From: Clostridiales bacterium UBA7273
GTDB lineage: Bacteria; Bacillota; Clostridia; Oscillospirales; Oscillospiraceae
Assembly: GCA_002472405.1 (NCBI GenBank)
Contig: DKRV01000009.1
Span: 134,705-198,704 of the forward strand
Length of the DNA: 64,000 nt
Direction: 5' to 3'
Below the pieces are notes generated by a model. The model saw only the letters and a list, made by a program, of their open reading frames with translations. It searched no databases and was not told the DNA's origin. Below, in pieces: positions 7,924 through 15,411 of the stretch. The translations under genes and the position numbers were made by a program. How positions within the stretch are numbered: position 1 is the stretch's first letter; the number at the start of each line of letters is the position of its first letter.

Positions 7924-9000
7924 TTAACCCAGCTTCAGCGCACGGCATGAGCCGAGGCCGAAGGCCGCCTCCATTTCGGATTTGTATTTCGGGAAGTATT
8001 CCGAGGGCATGAGCGCCTGCACGCAGCCGGCAAAGCCGCCGCCGTGGACGCGCCATGCGCCGATGCCGTCGAGCAGCTTGCTGCTCAGATACAGGCCCGT
8101 TTCCAGCTTGCGGTCGTCGGTCGCGCTCGTGACGATGTTGGTCAGCAGCGTTTCCGATGAGCGGCCGGACTCGTTCATAAGGCGCATGTATTCCGCAGCA
8201 TCGCCTGCGATGAGCGCGTCGCGCATTTTGGGAACGCGTGCGTTTTCGTCGAAAAAGTGCTTTGCGCGGCGCACCGGGCGGTCGGATGTGTTCCACTTCT
8301 TTGCGTAGAACTCGGCAGGATCGACCTCGCCCAGAAGCTCCTTGCCGAAGAAGCTTGCAATATAGCGCATGTCCGCCGGGATGCGCGCATAGCTTGTGTC
8401 AAGCCCGGCGTGGCTGCCGCCGGTGTCCGTAAGGCACAGCGTCAGGCCCATGCGCGAAAAGTCCGCGTTCACGGGGATGATCTCGCCGGTGAGGAAATCA
8501 ATATACACCGCCTTGCCCAGCGAGCAGGCGAGCTGATCCATAAGTCCGCAGGGCTTGCCGAAGTGCAGGTTCTCCGCCTGCTGGGCAACGCGCGCCACGG
8601 CATACGGCTCAAGCTCGGAGTTGTTGTACAGGCCGTTGAATATCCTGCACATAAGCACGGCAAACGCTGCCGACGAGCTGAGACCCGAACCTGCGCTCAG
8701 CTCGCTTTCGAGCGTTGCGTCAAAGCCGCCGAAGCTCGCACCGATATCGTACATTGCCGATGCAACGCCGCGAACCAGAGCCGTCGACGATCCGAATTCC
8801 TCCGGATGCACGTCAAGATCCAGCAGGTTTATATCCATGTCCGGAAAGCCGGCCGATCTTATGCGCGCGACATTGTCGAAATTCGGCTCGACAAATGCGT
8901 GTATGCCTTTGTCGACAGCCGATGCGAGCACGCGACCTTTCTGATGATCTGTGTGGTTTCCGGCAAGCTCAGTTCTTCCGGGAGCAAAAAAGCTGTTCAT
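7924..9000 (-). CDS. galK: Galactokinase-family GHMP kinase
   Basis: A 358-residue GHMP kinase. Visible are the N-terminal galactokinase motif FFAPGRTELAGNHTDHQKG, the ATP-binding loop ELSAGSGLSSSAAFAVL and the C-terminal motif RVHGGGFAGCVQAL. In classical GalK the signature is GEHTDY; here it reads GNHTDH, so the sugar-contacting Glu is replaced by Asn, a variant I associate with clostridial relatives. Galactose is the likely but unproven substrate. The ATG at 9000 is preferred to an upstream TTG because AGAAGG precedes it. It sits between transketolase (36-bp gap) and mscS (3-bp gap); no other Leloir genes are present. Confidence 0.85.
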   Translation of the reverse strand: MNSFFAPGRTELAGNHTDHQKGRVLASAVDKGIHAFVEPNFDNVARIRSAGFPDMDINLLDLDVHPEEFGSSTALVRGVASAMYDIGASFGGFDATLESELSAGSGLSSSAAFAVLMCRIFNGLYNNSELEPYAVARVAQQAENLHFGKPCGLMDQLACSLGKAVYIDFLTGEIIPVNADFSRMGLTLCLTDTGGSHAGLDTSYARIPADMRYIASFFGKELLGEVDPAEFYAKKWNTSDRPVRRAKHFFDENARVPKMRDALIAGDAAEYMRLMNESGRSSETLLTNIVTSATDDRKLETGLYLSSKLLDGIGAWRVHGGGFAGCVQALMPSEYFPKYKSEMEAAFGLGSCRALKLG

Positions 9001-9036
9001 AATACGCCTTCTCTGACCGGCCAAAGCCGGAACATT

Positions 9037-9972
9037 TTATTTTCTGTCCAAAACTTTTTCTATACCTTCGATAACGCCGTCGGCATCAACGCCGTATTTG
9101 GCGAGAAGCTCCTTGTAGGGAGCGGACTCGGTGAACGTGTCCTGAATGCCGACAAATTCGGTAGGAACGCCGCAGCCTTCATATGCGAGCACCTCCGAAA
9201 CAGCGGAGCCGAGACCGCCGTGGATGTTGTGCTCCTCGGCGCAGACGATAGCGCCGGTCTCTTTTGCGCACTTTACGATAAGCTCGCGGTCGATGGGCTT
9301 TATCGAGTACATATCGACGACGCGCACGGAGATAAGGCGCTCCTCAAGAAGATTTGCGGCCTCAAGCGCCTTGTGCACCATTATGCCGCAGGCGATAACG
9401 GTAACGTCCGAGCCGTCGCGGACTATTGCGCCCTTGCCAAGCTCAAACTTGGTGTCCTCGGTGTACAGATCGGGATATACCTCGCGGCTCAAACGAAGAT
9501 ACATCGGGCCGTAGTTTTCAACGGCGTATTTGGTTGCCCAGCGCGCGGCAGCCGCGTCGGCAGGAGCGATTACCTTCATATTCGGCAGAGCGCGCATGAA
9601 AGCGATATCCTCGGTCGCATGGTGGCTTGCGCCGTCCAGTGCGTCGGACATGCCGCAGTATGCTCCGCCGAACTTGACATTCAGGTTTGCGTAGCAGATC
9701 TGATCGCGGGCCGAGAGCAGGCCCAGCGAGGTGAGGAATACCGTAAAGGTGTTAACAAACGGGATCTTGCCGCAGGCAGCCATGCCGGCTGCGGTCGCTA
9801 CCATGTTCTGCTCGGCTATGCCCATGTTGAAAAAGCGCTCGGGGTGAGCCTTGCCGAATATTGCGCTCTTGGTGGAACCCGAGAGGTCTGCGTCAAGCAC
9901 GACTATATTTTCGTTCGTATCGCCCAGCTCGGCAAGCACCGAACCGTAAACTTCTCTTATCTGCTTAGGCAT
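9037..9972 (-). CDS. Transketolase, C-terminal subunit
   Basis: A 311-residue half-transketolase with the pyrimidine-binding domain (LDADLSGSTKS, NMGIAEQNMVATAAGMA with the catalytic Glu) and the C-terminal transketolase domain (VRVVDMYSIKPID, VCAEEHNIHGGLGSAVSEVL). It must pair with the N-terminal subunit encoded just upstream to form the thiamine-diphosphate active site of the non-oxidative pentose phosphate pathway. The ATG at 9972 lies 8 bp after GGGAGG and overlaps the upstream coding end by 8 bp, so the two halves are translationally coupled. Split transketolases are usual in Clostridia and archaea. Confidence 0.93.
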   Translation of the reverse strand: MPKQIREVYGSVLAELGDTNENIVVLDADLSGSTKSAIFGKAHPERFFNMGIAEQNMVATAAGMAACGKIPFVNTFTVFLTSLGLLSARDQICYANLNVKFGGAYCGMSDALDGASHHATEDIAFMRALPNMKVIAPADAAAARWATKYAVENYGPMYLRLSREVYPDLYTEDTKFELGKGAIVRDGSDVTVIACGIMVHKALEAANLLEERLISVRVVDMYSIKPIDRELIVKCAKETGAIVCAEEHNIHGGLGSAVSEVLAYEGCGVPTEFVGIQDTFTESAPYKELLAKYGVDADGVIEGIEKVLDRK

Positions 9973-10798
9973 TGACCGCACCTCCCAGTTCTTCCATCGC
10001 TTTTGCGAAGCTTTCGTCGTCTATCGCCTTGCCGTGCCATGCGCTTTTGCCTTCCATGAAGGAAACGCCCTTGCCCTTAACGGTGTTGGCAATGATGACG
10101 GTGGGGGCGCCGACTGCGCCGTCGGCAACGTTTATGCAGAAGTCGAGTGCCTCGAGGTCGTGACCGTCGCACTCAAGCACCGTCCAGCCGAAAGCCTCCC
10201 ACTTTGCGGAAAGATCGCCCAGGGGCATGACCTCGTCGGTCGTGCCGTCGAGCTGAACCTTGTTATAGTCAACTATTGCGATCAGGTTATCAAGCTTAAA
10301 CTTTGGAGCGCTCATTGCGGTTTCCCAGATAACGCCCTCGTCCAGCTCGCCGTCGCCGAGAACGGCATAGACCTTGGCAGGAGAGCCGTTGAGCTTGAGC
10401 GCCATTGCCATGCCCTGTGCGGCAGGAAAACCCTGACCGAGCGGGCCTCCGGGGATCTCGACACCGGGGGTGTGCATGTTCGGATGGCCTGCAAGACCGC
10501 CCATGCGGCGCAGAGTCATCATATCCTCAACAGGGAAGAAGCCCTTTTCCGCGAGGTTGCGGTAAAGCATCGGTGCTGCGTGACCCTTCGAGAGCACGAG
10601 CCTGTCGCGGTCGGGATCGTTGGGCTTGGATGCGTCAAGATTCATATGCTCCTGATAAAGATACGTCAGTATCTCGCACACGGAAAGTGAGCCGCCGGGG
10701 TGGCCGGATTGCGCTGCGTGTATCGCAGTCAAAACGTCGATTCTGAAGCGTCTGCAAAGCTCGGTAAGCTCGGCATAGCGCTCGGCAGTTAAAGCCAT
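9965..10798 (-). CDS. Transketolase, N-terminal (thiamine-diphosphate-binding) subunit
   Basis: A 277-residue half-transketolase. Motifs include AAQSGHPGGSLSVCEIL, LSKGHAAPMLY, GPLGQGFPAAQGMAMALK and the diphosphate-binding GDGELDEGVIWE...DYNKVQLDG. The ATG at 10798 is supported by GGAGG 9 bp upstream; in-frame codons further upstream are in AT-rich leader. First gene of an operon continuing with the C-terminal subunit, the GHMP kinase and MscS, driven by the promoter at 10867-10895. Confidence 0.93.
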   Translation of the reverse strand: MALTAERYAELTELCRRFRIDVLTAIHAAQSGHPGGSLSVCEILTYLYQEHMNLDASKPNDPDRDRLVLSKGHAAPMLYRNLAEKGFFPVEDMMTLRRMGGLAGHPNMHTPGVEIPGGPLGQGFPAAQGMAMALKLNGSPAKVYAVLGDGELDEGVIWETAMSAPKFKLDNLIAIVDYNKVQLDGTTDEVMPLGDLSAKWEAFGWTVLECDGHDLEALDFCINVADGAVGAPTVIIANTVKGKGVSFMEGKSAWHGKAIDDESFAKAMEELGGAVNA

Positions 10799-10866
10799 TA
10801 TTTTGTCCTCCGTTTGATTAATTTTTTCTCTTTTTCGTCCCTTAACTACATTCTTTATCATTATAT

Positions 10867-10895
10867 AATATAGAACAACGCCCCTTTAAAGTCAA
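10867..10895 (-). promoter_or_regulatory. Sigma-A promoter of the transketolase operon
   Basis: On the minus strand TTGACT (10895-10890), 17-bp spacer, TATATT (10872-10867), about 70 bp before the transketolase start. Near-consensus boxes with ideal spacing. Confidence 0.75.
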
Positions 10896-10898
10896 TTC

Positions 10899-10965
10899 TT
10901 TTTAGAGGCGAACCGGGCTACCGGAGACATATGTATCCGTAGGTGCCCTAATTCGCCTCTAAAAA
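10899..10965. repeat. 67-bp inverted-repeat element (family with TTTTTAGAGGCGAA ends), copy A
   Basis: Perfect 14-bp terminal inverted repeats: TTTTTAGAGGCGAA (10899-10912) and its complement at 10952-10965. The interior (CGGGCTAC..., GTATCCGTAGGTGCCC) matches the right half of the larger copy at 12193-12653, so this looks like a deletion derivative. It fills the gap between two divergent promoters exactly. Confidence 0.85.
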
Positions 10966-10967
10966 TA

Positions 10968-10996
10968 TTTACAAGGAAGAGAGTTTAGTGTATAAT
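10968..10996 (+). promoter_or_regulatory. Sigma-A promoter of prfB
   Basis: TTTACA (10968-10973), 17-bp spacer, perfect TATAAT (10991-10996), giving a short leader before the prfB start at 11029. The -35 box begins two bases after inverted-repeat copy A. Confidence 0.8.
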
Positions 10997-11028
10997 ATTA
11001 CAGCTAATTTTATTGAGGAATGATTACG

Positions 11029-12135
11029 ATGATAGAATTTGAAGAATATAAGGGAAAACTCAACGGCCTGAAGCCGACGCTGGACGCGCTGCGTGATGCG
11101 CTGCACCTTGAAGCAGCCGAGAAAGAGATCGAGGAGCTTGAGGGGCAGAGCGCGCGCGACGGATTCTGGAATGACGTTGAAAATTCTCAGCGCGTGCAGA
11201 AGCGTTTAAAGCAGCTCAAGGCCAAGGTCGAGAATTACGAAAAGCTCTGCTCTGGCTGGGACGATCTGATGACACTGTGCGAAATGGCCATCGAGGAGGA
11301 CGACGACTCGATGCTGCCGGAGCTGCAGAGCGAGTATGCCGAGTTTGAAAAGAAGCTTGAGGAAACGCGCCTTGGCACGCTGCTAACCGGCGAGTACGAC
11401 GCCAATAACGCCATACTTACATTCCACGCAGGCGCAGGCGGCACCGAGGCTCAGGACTGGACGCAGATGCTCTACCGCATGTACAACATGTGGGCCGATC
11501 GCCACGGATACACCGTAAAGCTCATGGACTATCTCGACGGCGACGAGGCCGGCATCAAGAGCGCGACCATCATGATCGAGGGCGAAAACGCTTACGGCTT
11601 CCTGAAAAGCGAGCACGGCATCCACCGCCTTGTGCGCATCTCGCCGTTTGACTCGTCCGGCCGCCGCCACACCTCGTTCTCCGCGGTCGAGGTCATGCCT
11701 GAGATCAGCGACGATAACGAGATCGAGCTGCGCGACGAGGACATTAAGATGGATGTTTACCGTTCCTCCGGCGCAGGCGGCCAGAAGGTCAACAAAACCT
11801 CATCCGCCGTTCGCCTGACCCATATCCCGACCGGCATCGTCGTGTCCTCCCAGGTCGAGCGAAGCCACTTCCAGAACCTCGAAAACTGCCGCAACATGCT
11901 CCGTGCACGTCTTGCCGAGATCAAAGAGCGCGAGCACCTCGAGAAGATAAGCGACATCAAGGGCGTTCAGCAGAAGATCGAATGGGGCAGCCAGATCCGC
12001 TCCTACGTTTTCATGCCCTACACCCTCGCCAAGGACCACCGCACCGGCTATGAAAACGGCAACATTCAAAACGTCATGGACGGCGACATTGATGGATTTA
12101 TAAACGCATTCCTTGCCATGAAGGCAGCTACCTGA
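11029..12135 (+). CDS. prfB: Peptide chain release factor 2
   Basis: A 368-residue class I release factor reading UGA/UAA. The tripeptide anticodon SPF is seen in VRISPFDSSGRRH and the catalytic GGQ in SSGAGGQKVNKTSS. The ATG at 11029 has GAGGA 8 bp upstream; an ATG three codons earlier is possible. The reading frame is continuous from the N-terminus, so the programmed +1 frameshift used by many bacteria for RF2 autoregulation is absent. It is monocistronic; the gene is followed by a compound inverted-repeat element that includes a strong hairpin with a T-tract. Confidence 0.95.
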   Translation: MIEFEEYKGKLNGLKPTLDALRDALHLEAAEKEIEELEGQSARDGFWNDVENSQRVQKRLKQLKAKVENYEKLCSGWDDLMTLCEMAIEEDDDSMLPELQSEYAEFEKKLEETRLGTLLTGEYDANNAILTFHAGAGGTEAQDWTQMLYRMYNMWADRHGYTVKLMDYLDGDEAGIKSATIMIEGENAYGFLKSEHGIHRLVRISPFDSSGRRHTSFSAVEVMPEISDDNEIELRDEDIKMDVYRSSGAGGQKVNKTSSAVRLTHIPTGIVVSSQVERSHFQNLENCRNMLRARLAEIKEREHLEKISDIKGVQQKIEWGSQIRSYVFMPYTLAKDHRTGYENGNIQNVMDGDIDGFINAFLAMKAAT

Positions 12136-12192
12136 CAGGTCTATTTTTGCCCATGCGGCGTTAAACGGAGCCAGACATACACAAAGTATGCC

Positions 12193-12653
12193 TTTTTAGA
12201 GGCGATTTAAGGCTGTACCTATACACCTATTGCGCTTGCCCGGCTCGCAGGTGCTGATGAAACCGTGACTGCCTCGCACAGCATAAGTGCACACTACTGT
12301 AGAATCGTAGGGGCGAGCATTGCTCGCCCGCTTTTTTTGGAGGCGATTTAAGGCTGTACCTATACACTTATTGCGCTTGTCCGGTTCGCAGGTGCGGAGA
12401 AAACCGTGACTGCCTCGCTCTACAGTGGTACTGTGCTCTGTTTTTCAGCGCACTACAGTAATGCGAGGCAGTTGTTGTTTTATCCGCAGTTTCCGGTCGG
12501 GCTACAGCAATAAACGTATCCGTAGGTGCCCCAATGCGCGTCAAAAAAGCCTCGCACTATTGTAGCGCGAGGCAGTTGTTGTTTTGTCGGCAGTATCGAA
12601 CCGGGATACCGCAATAAACGTATCAGTAGTTGCCCCGGTGCGAATCTAAAAAA
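12193..12653. repeat. Compound (nested) inverted-repeat element, copy B
   Basis: Left end TTTTTAGAGGCGA at 12193, right end CGAATCTAAAAAA finishing at 12653. Inside are two left-type arms (12193-12278 and 12332-12419, both containing GGCTGTACCTATACAC and ACTGCCTCGC) and two right-type arms in inverse orientation (12462-12548 and 12561-12653, both starting GCGAGGCAGTTGTTGTTTT). This order fits one element inserted in the central loop of another. No open reading frame for a transposase is present. The right end overlaps the last codons of the adjacent ATPase gene. Confidence 0.85.
12311..12338 (+). terminator. Palindromic hairpin with T-tract inside copy B
   Basis: GGGCGAGCA and TGCTCGCCC separated by one base, then GC and seven T. 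It has ideal terminator shape and is the first strong one after prfB. The sequence GTAGGGGCG...CGCCC also resembles short palindromic repeats scattered in many bacterial genomes. Confidence 0.75.
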
Positions 12654-13378
12654 CGCGTGAGGAATTCGCGGGTCTTGGGGTTCTGTGGATTTTCAAATAT
12701 ATCGTGGGGCTTGCCCTCCTCACAGATAACGCCGCCGGACATGAACACGACGTTTGAGGAAACGTCTCGGGCGAACGCCATCTCGTGGGTGACGACGATC
12801 ATCGTCAGACCGTCCTCGGCGAGCGAACGCATAACGTCGAGCACTTCGCCGACCATCTGAGGGTCGAGTGCACTCGTCGGCTCGTCAAACAGCAGCGCTT
12901 CCGGCTCCATAGCCAGTGCGCGCGCTATAGCAACGCGCTGCTTCTGGCCGCCCGAGAGCTGCGAGGGGCGTGCGTTTATGTACGGGGCCATGCCGACGCG
13001 CTCGAGATATTTCATTGCGATGGCCTCGGCCTCCTCGCGGCTGCGCTTTAAGACGGATACCTGGCCGGTGATGCAGTTGTTGAGCGCGGTCATGTTGCTG
13101 AACAGGTTAAAGCTCTGGAACACCATGCCGACCTTGGCTCTGTACTGCGAAAGATTCATATCGTGTCCGGTGATGTCCTTGCCGTGATACAGGATCTGGC
13201 CGGAGGTCGGAGTCTCGAGCAGGTTGATGCATCTGAGCATCGTGCTCTTGCCCGAGCCGGACGCGCCGATTATGCTGAGCACCTCGCCCTTGGAAACGCT
13301 CAGATTTATATCGCGCAGAACGGTGTTTTCGCCGAACTGCTTCTGAAGATGGACAAGCTCTATTACTTTTTCGGACAT
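12623..13378 (-). CDS. Amino-acid (probably lysine) ABC transporter ATP-binding protein
   Basis: A 251-residue polar amino-acid-type ATPase. Walker A is GASGSGKST, the signature LSGGQKQRVAIARAL, Walker B LLFDEPTSALDP and the switch VVTHEM. It powers import with the permease and binding protein encoded just upstream. Lysine is inferred from the riboswitch heading the operon. The C-terminus is odd: after the family-typical REFLTRFL the last residues (FLDSHRGNY) are encoded by bases 12652-12623, which lie within the inverted-repeat element, so the native end appears to have been replaced by element sequence. Confidence 0.93.
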   Translation of the reverse strand: MSEKVIELVHLQKQFGENTVLRDINLSVSKGEVLSIIGASGSGKSTMLRCINLLETPTSGQILYHGKDITGHDMNLSQYRAKVGMVFQSFNLFSNMTALNNCITGQVSVLKRSREEAEAIAMKYLERVGMAPYINARPSQLSGGQKQRVAIARALAMEPEALLFDEPTSALDPQMVGEVLDVMRSLAEDGLTMIVVTHEMAFARDVSSNVVFMSGGVICEEGKPHDIFENPQNPKTREFLTRFLDSHRGNY

Positions 13379-13381
13379 AAC

Positions 13382-14146
13382 TTATGCCTCCCTGCTTATG
13401 CGGATCTCGGCCGCGCTGTCGCTCTGCGAGCCGAATATGACGTAGCTGTCATTGCCGTCGAGCTTGCGCTCGACCCAGCGCAGCAGGCGCGTGACCGTGA
13501 AGGTCAGGATGAAGTAGATAACGCAGACGACCAGATAGGTCTGGAAGGTCTCAAAGCTCTGGCGCTTTATGATGCCTGCAAAGTAGTACAGCTCCGTAAC
13601 GCCGATGACGTTGAGCACCGAGGTGTCCTTAATGTTAATGACGAACTCGTTGCTGACCGAGGGGAGAATGTTGCGCATGACCTGGGGGATGATTACCTTG
13701 AGCATGGTCTGCGAATGGGTCATGCCGATGCTCATTGCGCCCTCAAACTGCCCCTTGTCAATGGAGATGATGCCGCCGCGGACGATCTCGGCCATGTATG
13801 CGCCGGTGTTTATCGAAACGATCAGAATGCCCGAGGGGATAAGCGGCAGGGTGCTGCCGCCGGTGGCGAAGGCATAGCCCCAGTAGATGACCATTGCCTG
13901 CACCATCATAGGCGTGCCGCGGAATATCTCGACGTACACTGCGATAACCGCGTTGAGGATCTTGTGCAGCACGCGCAGCACCGCGTTTTTGGAGAGCGGA
14001 GCTGTGCGTACAACGCCGGTGAGAAGTCCGATCACGAGACCGGCAACCGTGCCGATGAGCGCGATCAGCATGGTGTTGCCCACGCCGTCAAGCAAATTGG
14101 GATAATATTTGATTACTATATTTACAACATCGTTTAAAAAGCTCAT
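13382..14146 (-). CDS. Amino-acid (probably lysine) ABC transporter permease
   Basis: A 254-residue HisM/GlnP-family inner-membrane protein with about five helices. VEIFRGTPMMVQAMVIY is the conserved family motif and GGIISIDKGQFEGAMSIGMTHSQTM is the EAA loop contacting the ATPase. Only one permease gene is present, implying a homodimer. It lies 3 bp upstream of the ATPase gene and 27 bp after the binding-protein gene, all under the lysine riboswitch. Confidence 0.93.
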   Translation of the reverse strand: MSFLNDVVNIVIKYYPNLLDGVGNTMLIALIGTVAGLVIGLLTGVVRTAPLSKNAVLRVLHKILNAVIAVYVEIFRGTPMMVQAMVIYWGYAFATGGSTLPLIPSGILIVSINTGAYMAEIVRGGIISIDKGQFEGAMSIGMTHSQTMLKVIIPQVMRNILPSVSNEFVINIKDTSVLNVIGVTELYYFAGIIKRQSFETFQTYLVVCVIYFILTFTVTRLLRWVERKLDGNDSYVIFGSQSDSAAEIRISREA

Positions 14147-14173
14147 GGCATTTTACCGGCCTTTCGGTTTTGC

Positions 14174-15070
14174 TTACTTGCGGATGATAACGACGAGGTT
14201 GGACTCGTAGTAGGTGTCGGAGAAGTCGATCTGCTGTGCGCGCTCTGCGGTGGGGCTCATGCCTGCCGCGATCGCGTCGATAGCGCCGGACTCAAGTGCC
14301 GGGATGAGGGAATCCCACTCGAAGGAGTAGATCTCGAGCTTCATGCCGAGCTTGTTTGCAATGTACTGTGCGATCTGGACGTCGTAGCCGTTTGCGTACA
14401 GGCCTTCCTTGCCTTCGCCGGAGATGGGAACTGCGCCGAGGCTGGTGCCGTCCATGTCGGTCCAGTTGTACGGCTCATATGCGCATTCCATGCCGACTCT
14501 CAGAACGCCGTTGGTGGTTTCGGGTGCGGGGCAGCTGATTGCAAATTCGCTTACTTCGCCGCCGGATGCGAGGGTGACTATCTGCTCCATAAGCTCTGCG
14601 CGCTGCTCATCGGTGATGGTTGCGAGGACTTCGTTTATCTGAGCTCTCAGCTCCGAGCCCTTCTTGAGGCCGACTGCGATGCCGACGTCTGCTGCTGTCG
14701 CGGTAAAGCCGGTGTCGTTGTTCTTCAGAGGAATGTAGGTCAGGCTGTCGTCGGACTGGCAGACGGAGAATGCCGTCGGCTCTTCTGCGACGTAGCCGTC
14801 GATGGCGCCGGACTTGAGCGCGGTCAGAAGGTCTGCAAACTCAGGGTAGGTCGAGGACTGGACGTTCTCGATCTGAGTGAGTGCGTCGGCGTGGAAAGTG
14901 CCGGCCTGGGCGGCTATCTTGCGGCCTGCGAGGTCTGCAAGGCTTGTTGCCTTCGTAAGGTCAGCGGCTTCGCTGCCGTTTTCGTTGTCACTGCTGCCGC
15001 AGCCTGCAAACAGGCAAAGGCACATTACTGCTGCCATAAGCAGCGCGATAAGGTTTCTGGTTCTTCTCAT
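14174..15070 (-). CDS. Amino-acid-binding lipoprotein with circularly permuted lobes (probable lysine receptor)
   Basis: A 298-residue lipoprotein: signal peptide with lipobox LFAGC (Cys24), then a type-3 solute-binding fold in swapped order. Residues 41-165 (ATSLADLAGRKIAAQAGT..., EPTAFSV, DVGIAVGLKKG, ending in ITDEQRAELMEQI) are what normally is the second, C-terminal lobe. Residues 189-298 (LRVGMECAYEPYNW, NGYDVQIAQYIANKLGMKLE, ALESGAIDAIAAGMSPTAER, IDFSDTYYESNLVVIIRK) are what normally comes first. A linker at about 166-188 joins them. The ATG at 15070 has AAGGAG upstream. The N- and C-termini sit where canonical proteins pass from RK to the SLADLAG segment. First gene of the riboswitch-controlled transporter operon. 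Confidence 0.9.
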   Translation of the reverse strand: MRRTRNLIALLMAAVMCLCLFAGCGSSDNENGSEAADLTKATSLADLAGRKIAAQAGTFHADALTQIENVQSSTYPEFADLLTALKSGAIDGYVAEEPTAFSVCQSDDSLTYIPLKNNDTGFTATAADVGIAVGLKKGSELRAQINEVLATITDEQRAELMEQIVTLASGGEVSEFAISCPAPETTNGVLRVGMECAYEPYNWTDMDGTSLGAVPISGEGKEGLYANGYDVQIAQYIANKLGMKLEIYSFEWDSLIPALESGAIDAIAAGMSPTAERAQQIDFSDTYYESNLVVIIRK

Positions 15071-15090
15071 TTTCTTGGAACTCCTTTTGG

Positions 15091-15133
15091 ATAAATTAAT
15101 AAGCCTGCGACCCGAAGTGGTATCGCAGGCTTT
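15091..15133 (-). terminator. Riboswitch expression-platform terminator
   Basis: On the minus strand AGCCTGCGA pairs with TCGCAGGCT (15131-15102) and is followed by TTATTAATTTAT. It lies between the lysine aptamer and the binding-protein start, 20 bp before the ribosome binding site, as expected for lysine-dependent transcription termination. Confidence 0.75.
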
Positions 15134-15162
15134 AGAAAAAAGAAATTCCAAAATTAAATTGC

Positions 15163-15330
15163 CTTCGATAGCGCTCCACATAAATGTGACAGTCCAACGC
15201 TTATTCAGCGAAGTCCCAGCTTCAGCCCGGCGGCAACCGAACTGTACTTCGGCGGAATTGCCTTTCCTCCGCAGCCGCTTGCCGGCGTATACCGTGGAGT
15301 ACTCATCGTTTCCGCAACCTCTATCAGGTG
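15163..15330 (-). ncRNA. Lysine riboswitch (L box)
   Basis: Read on the minus strand: P1 5' side GATAGAGGTTGCGG, then ATGAGTACTC, the GCCGAAG...TTCGGTTGCC helix, GGGCTGAAGCTGGGAC, then GAATAAGCGTTGGACTGTCAC and GTGGAGCGCTATC closing P1. These conserved blocks occur in the order known for the lysC-type L box. It lies between a consensus promoter and a terminator hairpin ahead of the amino-acid ABC operon, assigning lysine as regulator and likely substrate. Confidence 0.9.
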
Positions 15331-15348
15331 CTGTCTTATTTGAGCCGA

Positions 15349-15377
15349 ATTATAGAACCCTCTTTTTCCGTTGTCAA
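15349..15377 (-). promoter_or_regulatory. Consensus sigma-A promoter of the lysine transporter operon
   Basis: On the minus strand perfect TTGACA (15377-15372), 17-bp spacer, perfect TATAAT (15354-15349), placing the transcript start a few bases before the lysine riboswitch. Confidence 0.9.
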
Positions 15378-15411
15378 TACCTTTTTTGCACTTTTAACAC
15401 ATTTGCACGAA

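Noticed and set aside
8257..9975. 572-codon open frame opposite galactokinase and transketolase
   Set aside because: Antisense shadow of confidently identified genes; composition is Cys/Arg/Val-rich and without motifs.
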